Positions 32,248-41,589 of a stretch of DNA of 41,589 nt are shown here, in pieces (positions within the stretch are counted from its first letter, which is position 1; every line of letters starts with the position of its first letter). The translations under genes were made by a program, and so were the position numbers. The stretch is from contig MDYQ01000233.1 of assembly GCA_003024175.1 (NCBI GenBank), positions 1 through 41,589 on the forward strand, given 5' to 3'. The notes under the pieces were generated by a model. The model had not been told where the DNA came from. It was given only the letters and a program-made list of their open reading frames with translations, and did not search any database. Source of the stretch: Planoprotostelium fungivorum. Taxonomy: Eukaryota; Evosea; Variosea; Cavosteliida; Cavosteliaceae.

Positions 32248-32776
32248 AGAGTTTGAAGAACGTCTCTCCTCTCCTTCTATGTCAGTGGATGGACCTCATG
32301 CGGTCTGTTGAAGCGCGTATACACTGTGTTTCATTCGTACGTGAGGAAGAAAATGTACCTTCGGAATATTCACTTGGGGCCGTTTCCTCATTCTGAGGTT
32401 TTGGAATCCGATCGAAGACCATCTCGGCTGTTTTCGAATTATTACATTGTCTTTAACGAGTCAATCGTTGGGTAAACTCTCGGGTTCAATATATGAGCAA
32501 GAATCGTCTGATCATAACATCAGGACACATTTAGACTGTTTATTATCTCTGGTGGGTCAGACAGGGCGTCTTGACCTTCATTCCAGGGGACTATTTTTAA
32601 AAGAGGATGAGTGTATGATACACAAGGTATACGAGAGAGACGATCGTTACCGCACACATTCATTCAAATACTTGACTTCCATTGGAATTAAGGAGACTTG
32701 AGTGAGTCTTTCCTTCGTTGATCATCCCTTATCATATCATTCGAGTCCACATTTCCTGACGAAAGATCAGTATCAA
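32248..32776. other. Intergenic, nothing convincing
   Basis: AT-richer than its surroundings, containing several short frames without family resemblance. It should hold the promoter of the following large gene. Confidence 0.5.
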
Positions 32777-35700
32777 ATGGATTATCGTTACGTAGAGCAG
32801 GAGGACAACGGAGGTTACGATAATGACGGGGCAGATGTGTCAGAACCTCTTCCCATTGAGACCGACACGAACTGTTATGACAGCTACTCTCAGACGGGAT
32901 CTACCCAGGTCAGTTGCACACCTCTCAGATCAACATTCTGAAATCGTTTAGTTGATGGACAATCGAGAGAGGGTCATGGAGAGAAATTCTCTAACCCCCG
33001 TCAGAGCCGCAAGCGGCGACACGATGCTGTGAGTGCATGTTTCATCCATCTTGGTATGATAATGTACATGATCTGATCCACGATCAGCGATAAAGTAGAG
33101 ACACCGTATCGAAAGGCGATCACCAATCGTTACGGAGCTTGTCGAGGCATGCCCATCGACTGGAACGATGAGTTTCAGAAGATCTTGGCTCTTCCAGAGA
33201 ACACGGAAGATGAAAAGTTGCACAAGTACAGCGAGCTAAGCTCTCTCAACAAGGACTTTGTTCACATCGCAAAGACCTTTGGAAAGATCATCATATCAGA
33301 GAGGTAGAGGGGTTCTGGCTCGTTGTAGATTGACGAAATCAGGTATCTGCATGCGAAGCACAGAACGATCAACCCCACCACAGAAGTCGGAGGTGATGAT
33401 GCATCAGACATCGAGCGACGTTTTGAAATTTGAACGTGCAGGAGTGGCGGGAGGGGAGAAGTACGTGTATCACGGAATCTTATTCAAATTCGCCATCGAT
33501 TGGAGGAACCTCTACGGAGGGGACCAGTGAGTGACTCGTTGTAGATGAACCATCTCACCCCAACAGCAACGCCATGAAGGCAGCGAATCACGAACTCCAA
33601 GCGGTGACTCGTTACTACGAGTGCGAGGGAATCTCTGTACCCCTCATGACATTGGTACGTCATCCAAGTTTCATTCGAATGACACACACAGATCGAATAT
33701 CGTGGATATAGATTGGTTGCCATGTCATGGGTTCCCATCACCAGCAGAACGTTGGTCTACGGATCACAAGATGGAGGGTACACCGTATTGGCTTCCGACG
33801 AGAAGTGCAATCGTCTCATGCAAATGGCGGGAAAACGTCTCAATCTGAAGGGTCACTATGCGGGTGAGTGGCGGGTTGTAGATGGAGATTGAATGAAGAA
33901 GGGTTGCGGCCTCAGACTTCAAAGTTCATCTATGGACCTTGTGATATCGAGGGACATCTCAACGAAAATCACTTTTACGTACTCGATTTCGCGCGCGTTT
34001 TCCCACCGGTAGAACAGAAACCGAACGGCCCGAGGAACACTTACCTCTACCAATTGTTCCGGTGAATATTCCGACGTAACGTACGTCTGACCCCCGCAGT
34101 CCGGAGTTTGTTCGGAGATTAGAATTTCCGCTATCTTCCGATGCCTTCTCCACTTTTGGACACGACAACAACATCCACGAAGAGGACATCAGGAGGGCCA
34201 CACGTCAGCTGCACCAGGCTGTCGTACAATTCGCCCAGATGTTAGACCGAGATCCCTCTCTCTACAACGAGCTGAGAGGAAATCTAACGGAGCGACTGCA
34301 CAGATCCGGTATCAACTGCAGGTTATTGGGTATGTTGAGGCACAACGTCAAATCTACCGCCATTCGGTGAGTTTTCACCGAGATCTCCAATTGAATGGAA
34401 AAGATCCGTCATCTTGGAAGAGATGATCTCTCGTGTCATCAAGAACCACCTCCGGGCCAAATTGCGCAGCAAGATGGAGAAGCTGAAGACGTTGGCCGAG
34501 TACCCCTACAAGATGGTCATTCTAGACCTGTTCCAGACTATTTTGGGCAGCAGTGGTAGATCTGTACAGAGCATAGTTGACTTCTGGTTTCACAGTCTCA
34601 AGGAAGAGCTCGAATCTTGTTTCGAGAGAGGACTGAACGAAGAAGAGAAGGAGGAGGACTTTGATCTCAGAAACATCATAGACATACCCAAGTTGTTCGA
34701 TGCCGTACAGAAGGTGAGGGGGATCAGGGTTTACATCCATTCAGTCACTGAAAACTCTCAGAAAACTGGCGTGAAACTGACGAAGCAATCACGTGTAGCC
34801 CTGGAGAAAAATCCACGAGATTTCTCCCTCGTCATCTCTGACATCCGAAAAGCCTCCTGCAGAGTCAAATCGATGAATGTAGTCTCTCTCGCAGAGGGTA
34901 ATGCCTTAGCCCTCCAGTCCATCATCGTATCCAAGTCTGAAGGTGGTGAAATTTCAGCGGCACGTCTCTTCACCATGGCTATGTCCAAGTTCGAAGAGGC
35001 CATCTGTCAGACCCCTGACAGCAGAGGATCACTCAACAATTACGCGGATATCTTGGTACAATTAGCCGTTACGGCCGGAGGTGATGACGTCATCACGGAA
35101 GGGGGTTGACTCGTTGTAGATCAATCTCACGATTACTTTGCGACGGCGGTGGAGAAGTACACTGTGGCGGAGAACGCATCGTCTCTCCTTCACTTGGGAG
35201 ACATCCTGCACCAACAGCAACTGTCACCTCGTCGTTACAGAGAGAGATTCCAGCTCATGGATCTAGAACAGAGGTGCTACAAGCAGGTGAAATCACACAC
35301 GATGACTCTCTCATCACTCCATCATGATGATGATGATGATGTGACTCATCGTGATTCAGGTTCTCAAGATGGCCAAGGCTAGATTGGTTCGGCGAAGAGA
35401 AGAAGCCCCTTCTGTCATCTCTGTCGTAGAAGAAGACCGTGACGATCTCTTCAGCAGCAACGGATTATCCTTGGAAGAGTCAGTTCATCCAATGTCCCAC
35501 GACTGACACTCGTACAGTCCAGTAGAAGAGGCGGGAACAGCCATCAACGACTCGATGGGGGTGTCCAGGCCCAGTAGCACGAGATCTCTCATCTGTCACA
35601 CGCTGTTGATGCTGGCGGATTATTCACTGAGAAAAGCGAAGCAGTGCAATTCATACGAAGAATGGGAGAGAGCAGGGAAGAGGTTCAGGAAGGCGGGACG

Positions 35701-38700
35701 CTACCGCGACTTTAAATCTCCCACGGGCGACATTTATTCTATTTTCGGAGATTTCAACGAGTTTCCCGATGCCGAGGTGAGGTGACTCGTTGTAGAACGA
35801 TCTGACCCTCTAGGTGGCCCTGTTGATCGAAGCCTTACTTCCAGACCGTAAGTGGTATTCCCTCGGTAAACTCAGCCACACGGATTCTCTGATACCAAAT
35901 CGTCCCTTCTTCATCGATGATGAGGTGAGATTCAATCGTCGATGTCAAGTCCATCGTTGATGTGATGCAGACCTTCGATGCCAGACGAGTATCATTCAGC
36001 AAGATGGTGACTGGTTCCTTCTTATCTAAGATGTGCCATCGACTCTCTTCTTCTTCTGTGGCCATCAGACGATGGATATTGAAGGTCAGTCATCTCACAT
36101 GATACTCATCCATGTCTGATGTGTGATTGATGTGACATCAGGGATGCTGGACGACATTAGAAGGAAACAAATTGGGGGCAGACGAGAGTGATCAGATATG
36201 GAAGCAAATGTCTCACACCAACGTGACCGAGTTGGATGTAGAGGGAGCATACTGTGAGCACCTCTTCCACCTGGAGAAAAAGGGTCCGTATCACTCCTTC
36301 ATCAACGATCGTTCCCTGCGAAATTTCATTCGATTGCCTGGGCTGGAGAGGCTGGACCTGTCAAAATTGGGAAAATCTGTGTCAGATCTGACACTCGAAG
36401 ACCTGGCAAATTCTCCCTCTCTCACTAGGTCAGTCTCTCATGACATCTCATCCACTCTTCATGATATCACACCACTCGTCATGATATCATCGAGAAGGTC
36501 TGAACGAGACAGTCTCAAATATTTGAACCTCTCGGGAGGTCGCTATCACACAGATGCAGTGATCCAATTTTCGCAACACTTCAGACAGCCATCGAAGAAA
36601 TTCAACATCACCCACCTCAATCTCAGTCACCTCTCTCTGTGCAGGACATTGGATCCCATCGTTCCCATCATGGAGAGATTGGGTAGACAGCTCATCAGCT
36701 TATCCCTCGACGGCTACACCAACGGTGGAGAGAATGCCATATGTCAGGTGTGTGTGTCAACAGAGATTCGATTCTGATGAAACACAGATACTGAGTGCAT
36801 GTATCTCGCTGACGAGTCTGTCACTTGTCAACGTCAGTCAGTTGAAGGACAACAGTTTTATTTATTTGAAGGGAAGACACCTGAGATATCTTGACATCAG
36901 TGGTACCGGTGTCACGTTGGGTGGTCTACAACCCATCACGAGTTCGAGAGATCTCGTCAAGCTCAGTCTACAACGATGTAGACAGTGGACTGATCTGTAC
37001 CAACCTCCCGATCAGCTGGTGAGATCCTCGCGACATCTCAAGACACACGTCATGATATCTTCCAGCCACATCTGGACCTGTCAGACTGGCCCAATTTGGA
37101 AGAATTAGATCTGGCACACACGTCACACAACCAAATCCAAGACATCCAAGAGCTGACCAAACTGAGAAGACTGTCCCTCTACCGCTGCGAATTAGACGTG
37201 GACACCATCCACCACATTGTCACCCACAGCTCGAAGACGTTACAAGATCTAGATCTGGGTGGAATTTCACAGATCGATGACGTCATCATGGAGAAGATCG
37301 CCCAGAGTGGAATCCAGTACAGGAGGTTGTCCTTCAATGGATGTAAGAACATCACCTCTGATGGTGTTTTACTCCTTTGCGACACTCAGACGGAGGTGAG
37401 TCGCATTCGCAGATCTGCGATATTGATGACGTGTACAGTTGCGTGCACTCATCTTGAATCGATGCAATCACATCTCGGATGATGCCGTCATCGCCATCTG
37501 CAACTCCATGAAATTTCTCGAAGAGTTACGCATACGCAACAGCAAGTACGTACCTTCCCACCCTTTCTCCACTCTTCTACTCCTTCTGACTCCAACAGGA
37601 TCACGAACGAAGGAGGACAGAAGATCTTATCACTCAATCTCCTTCGCATTCTAGACATCAGAGACTGTCAACTGATCACATCCATCACCGGAATACCCAG
37701 AGACCTTCCCAGCCTGGAGACACTTCTCATCGATGGATGCACCAACTTCTCTGATGAGACGCTGTTGGAGATGTCATCGATGAAGAAGATGAGACACCTC
37801 TACATGACAGAGTGTCCCAGAATTACCGATGCAGTCTTACACAGCATCACTTCCCACTTTGAAGGACTGAAGACAGTGGACATGGGAGGCAACAAGTTCT
37901 CCAAGGGAGAGATACAGAGATTGAAAGAAGCCAGGCCAGATCTCCGAATCAACGTAGACCGCTCCCTCACCTCCTCTCAGACCGGTGACATCTCGATGAA
38001 ATTTCGTCCGTGTCGACGACTGACTGTCGACAGTGACGCGTACACCCTCTTCATCCAGCAATGCTCTGAAAGTGTTGATGAGCAACATGAGTGAGATCAG
38101 CGAGAATCCGAACCCACTCATCTCTGCGAGCCCCGTGGATGACGATCTGTTCCACTGGCACGTCAACCTCATCCCTTCACCGGGCAGCCCCTACGCTGGT
38201 GGTCTGTACCACATCGAGTTGGAATTTCCAAAGGAATTTCCGAGGGAACCACCTTCAGCCAGGGTCATATCGGGTATGCCTCACCCTCACATCATCAACG
38301 GAAAAGTGTGCATGGATATCTTCAGGTGAGACATCGAGTGGAGAGAGAGTTGAAGGCAATAGTGATTACCAAGAGTTCTTCGAGAGGAAGGATAGGAAGG
38401 CAGGGAGGGGGAAGATGAGGGAGAGTGATACATCTGTGGGGTGGTCTTCCGCCTATAGCGTTCAGACCATATTGGTACAACTGCAGGTCAGTCCATCATT
38501 CCATCGATAACATTCTAACGTGACGACAGCATTTCCTGTCCAACCTAGAAGACGTAGAAGGTGCGTTGGAGACCTACCTGTCCCAGATCCCCAACGGAAT
38601 CAAGACGAGTAGAGACTTCCAATGCAACGTGTGCGGTCACACATTCCACAAACCCTTCCCTCCCTTCGAAGGGACCACGAGCAAACCCTTCGATCAATCT

Positions 38701-40559
38701 CTCTGCATCTCTGAATTGGATTCCATCCGTTCAGCCCTGAGGTGCTATCACCTACGCTTGACCCACACGGAAGATGTGTTGGGCTACGGTGTCGTCAGCG
38801 ACGTACATCGAAATGTCATCCGATCCGTCAGCAGTCCACTCGAGTTTCTGTCTCACACGGCCTTCCAAGACGGTGAGTGACATCGACGATGTGATGTTGA
38901 TGAGGGAAGGTGTGAAGCAGTCCATCATGAGAGACGTCAGATTCAATCACTGGCTTCCCCTCTTCATCACGAACGAACACGCAAAGAGGGCGAGACCTCT
39001 CTTCGAGCAGTACGTGTCTTCCATCTATCGCTCCGAAGTCGGTGATTTCAAACTCTCCACTGCAGTCGAGGTGAATGTACTCCTCTTCTCATCTTCTGAT
39101 GAGATTCAGCTCCTCTGCAAACTGATGAACAACGTCGTCGTCGATCTCATGAACGGAACACGATTGGCATCGACAAAGTGTTTGGAAGGATATTGTGCCT
39201 TCCACAGGTTGCTCATCATGTGCATCGCTGAAGATCCTTCTCTGCAAATCGAGATCGACAGGAGGATCAGTGCTTTCATCGAGGACGAGAGACAGCAACA
39301 CAAGAAGGTGTGTTTCATTCGAATGAAACGTCTCATTCGATTGTGACCCACCACGACAGGTGGTACCCAATCTGGGAGAATTCATTCCCCTCTTGCTGGT
39401 GTCCAACTACAACTGGAAAGACATCGCAGAGTCTTACGTCAGAGAAGTCTTCGATCGAAACGTCCTCTGGCTATTGAAAGCCCATCCAAAATTAAACAAG
39501 TGAGATGATGTGAGATGATGGCTGATGATACAAGGTCACAATATGATCCAGAGATCGATGCAGAGAGGAACGATCTGACCTTCAAGACGAATCACGTGTC
39601 ACTGCGGCTGTTGCTGTTCCACGTTTACTTTTTGAGGCTTCACAAGCCAGCGAACAAGAGTTTAGAACAGATCGCAGAGCAGTACGATTCTCTCTTTGGA
39701 CATCCAACGGAAGACATGAAGAACGATCTGTTATCTGTCGTCAAGCAGATCATGGCCGTAGACAGCTGGGAGTGAGTCACATCATCGATATCATCATCGA
39801 TGTCACCTCGATATGATCATCGATATCTCATCATCGATGTCACCTCGATATGATCATCGATATCTCATCATCGATGTCATCCTCCACGGTGGATGATGAT
39901 TGATGGAATCCACAGTGAGTTCTTCACCATCATCGCAGTTCCCATACCCTCAGAGAGAGAATTGAACGCATGGCTGAGAAAGAGCGTCCTCAACTCGGTC
40001 AACAAAGGATATCACGACCCTACGTCAGGTCAAGGCATGCCCATCCACAACGTCTGTAATTCCTTCCTCAAGACTGGAAAGTGCAACCGAGGTATAGAAC
40101 ACCGTGACACAGGAGGACTGAAGAAGGCAGGCAATCGTTGTAAATTCACTCACGTGACGACCAAGAACGAACCAACGGTACAGAGTCACGTGACACCTCC
40201 CACTGTCATCGTGACGAAGAGTATTGTCAAGCCCAACATCAGCTACGCGTCCATCGCATCACCCACTTCTCTGGGTGGTTCCTCCAAGCAGAGCCTCGCT
40301 GAATCCAATAATATCGTCGAGAAGACTACACAGAAGACGTCAGAGGTGATGATGGAGGTGATGATGGAGTTCTGATGTGAAGATGCAGGGAAAAGAGGAA
40401 GTTGATGATTGGCCGGACGCTACACAAGCGAAGAATCTACCGAGGAAGGCGTGGGGAGCCAAGAATGATGCTCAGACGAATGGATCCACGAATTCATCTG
40501 CAGCTCCAAACCAACCGACACGGCAGGTCAACTATTATGAGCTACTCTTTAATAAATGA
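32777..40559 (+). CDS. Giant CLU - LRR - E2 (UBC) - CCCH protein
   Basis: From the ATG at 32777 to the TGA at 40557, splice junctions with plausible GT-AG sites join all coding blocks in frame, about 2,000 residues. Block 1 (32777-34330): CLU domain: WNDEFQKILALPENTEDE, SSLNKDFVHIAKTFGKIII, LIEYRGYRLVAMSWVPI, TLVYGSQDGGYTVL, IYGPCDIEGHL, YVLDFARVFPP. Block 2 (to ~36100): helical, TPR-like repeats as in CLU proteins. Block 3 (36172-37960): Cys-type LRRs (LKYLNLSGG, LDISGTGV, LSFNGCKNITSDGV, LILNRCNHISDDAV). Block 4 (38031-38520): ubiquitin-conjugating domain (ELEFPKEFPREPPSARV, NGKVCMDIF catalytic Cys, GWSSAYSVQTILVQLQ); HPN reads HPH. Block 5: helical region typical of UBC proteins (LLLVSNYNWKDIAESYV), then a CCCH-like finger (CNSFLKTGKC...CKFTH) and tail ending YYELLFNK. 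If split, the weakest joins are 35820-36170 and 37990-38032. CLU proteins act in mitochondrial distribution; E2 implies ubiquitin transfer. Confidence 0.75.
39804..39877 (+). repeat. Two perfect 37-bp tandem units in an intron
   Basis: The unit starting CACCTCGATATGATCATCGA occurs twice without mismatch, within a longer ATCGATATCATC-rich intron of the CLU/E2 gene (about 39774-39914). The sequence is rich in GATC/ATCGAT palindromes. Confidence 0.85.
40551..40556 (+). other. Poly(A) signal overlapping the end of coding sequence
   Basis: AATAAA forms the last two codons' DNA and is directly followed by the TGA stop at 40557-40559 of the CLU/E2 gene. Cleavage would give a very short 3' UTR. Confidence 0.55.
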
Positions 40560-40683
40560 TCATCTCTCGTGACATTGCATCAGCACTACAAAAATTGACA
40601 CAAAAGGAGTGTTGTTGATTACAACGAGATCACACATCGGAAATCCGAAAACATCGGTGATCATCTGACCATCACAAGAAGGA

Positions 40684-41589
40684 ATGCTCCCACGAATCAT
40701 CAAGAGAGGTATCAGACGACCGACCATCCATTCACCGGTCACCATTCATCGCCGTCCGATCACATCCATCATCACACCTCTAAACCCTACATTATCTAAG
40801 ATCTGCACGACGAATGTCCGTTCGATCTCTCCTTTCTTACAACATGTTCGTCATCAATCGACAAAGCCACCAATGCAAGGTAACTCTCGCGCGTAGGATT
40901 CGAAGTGATGAAGAGATAGTGGCCCCACACTTGAGAGAAGTGAATAAGAAGTACCTCGAAGGAGATTATGAAGCAGCCATAGATCTGGTCAGTAAAGAGA
41001 TCGAGAAGAATCCTCAGACCAATCTCTACATCCTAAGAACACAATTTTGTGAAGAGTATTACTCCAAGTTGGAGTCAGAGGGAAAGGTGAAGAAACATCA
41101 CAGCACACAAGATGCTCTAACAACATCACAAGGCTGCAGGTGCAGCATTTAAGATGACCGACAGCGAGCAGGAGAAGAGAAAACAAGTGGGTCCTGCCCA
41201 ACATCATCATCTCACATCTCTTCAGTTGAAAGAGTCCATGCTGAAAGATCTAGACCACTTGATATCGTCTATCGGACAGAACGAACATCTCCTCCTCATC
41301 AAAGGAAGAATCTTGCATCAAGTGTGCAGAGATCCCGAAGGTGATGCGAGTTGACGATGATGCCCCATCTGATCATCACAGAGAGCCTCAAGATCTTACA
41401 AGAAGCGGAGAAACTGGCACCAAAGTCTTCAGAGATCCAATTGTCCATTGGAAACTGGTACGCTGAAGAGAAGGTGCCTCTTTGTTTTATCTCTCAATGA
41501 ATCGAAACACACGACGACATTCCTTGACAAGACAAACAGAGACCAGAAGAAGCGTGGAAATATTACAAGCAAGCCATCTCTCTCATACC
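40684..41589 (+). CDS. TPR protein, possibly mitochondrial (3' end beyond window)
   Basis: TPR-like helices are clear: YLEGDYEAAIDLVSKEIEKN, SMLKDLDHLISSIGQNEHLL, SLKILQEAEKLAPKSSEIQL, then RPEEAWKYYKQAISL at the right edge. Exons follow with short introns (for example after LESEGK at about 41086 and after RDPE at about 41340). Two starts are possible. The ATG at 40684 opens a Arg/Ser-rich, acid-free leader typical of mitochondrial targeting (MLPRIIKRGIRRPTI) but needs an unclear junction near 40880. The ATG at 40814 (MSVRSLLSYNMFVINRQSHQ) reads directly into the TPR part. I favour 40814 unless a junction is shown. No specific family is recognised. Confidence 0.7.

Noticed and set aside
39774-39914. 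Repeat pattern considered as a CRISPR-like array
   Set aside because: Only two contiguous units without spacers, in a eukaryotic intron.

Overview
The window is nuclear DNA from an intron-dense eukaryote. Nearly every gene is split by very short GT-AG introns (mostly 37-50 nt, donor usually GTGAG or GTAAG), and genes lie head-to-head or tail-to-tail with gaps of tens to hundreds of bases. The gene set includes U1-C, PNO1, delta-tubulin, a CLU-domain protein, a plant/fungal-type CHX/KHA1 exchanger, plant-like extracellular LRRs joined to a GPS domain, and chromodomain Ty3/gypsy elements. Together these suggest a free-living protist, most plausibly an amoebozoan with a flagellated stage (for example a protosteloid amoeba). 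The taxon is inference.

Layout. 1-3165: debris of chromodomain Ty3/gypsy retrotransposons on the minus strand (gag, putative LTR, chromodomain, integrase), with a small unidentified host-like exon among them. 3528-4090(-): U1-C. 4300-4974(+): small Cys-rich protein. 5335-8540(-): a 973-residue Ki-67-like chromatin protein (FHA, PP1-docking-type motif, TP motifs, acidic repeats, bromodomain, SAP) with two E2F-type sites upstream. 9135-10145(+): repeat-rich charged protein with one EF-hand loop. 10235-12063(-): delta-tubulin. 12646-16337(+): LRR-GPS-TM-pseudokinase receptor. 17077-20421(+): CPA2 cation/H+ exchanger. 20649-21354(+): secreted saposin-like protein. 21591-23757(-): F-box/JmjC protein. 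23868-24768(+): Pro/Thr/Ala-rich protein. 24830-25904(-): HDHD3-like HAD hydrolase. 26036-27076(+): PNO1. 27113-28295(-): unidentified coiled-coil protein. 28696-32247(+): unidentified membrane-anchored protein. 32777-40559(+): a very large multidomain gene (CLU, TPR-like helices, LRR, ubiquitin-conjugating E2, CCCH zinc finger). From about 40684(+) to the right edge: TPR protein, incomplete.

The genes do not form a pathway; this is ordinary euchromatin with one transposon-rich end. The most notable items are three unusual domain combinations: (1) FHA plus RVxF-like motif plus bromodomain plus SAP, (2) LRR plus GPS autoproteolysis motif plus a kinase domain lacking HRD and DFG, and (3) CLU plus LRR plus E2 plus CCCH in one apparently continuous spliced frame. 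All exon junctions were worked out by hand from splice consensus, reading phase and domain continuity. Junctions in the conserved genes (U1-C, delta-tubulin, FHA protein, receptor, E2 block) are phase-consistent throughout; others are approximate.
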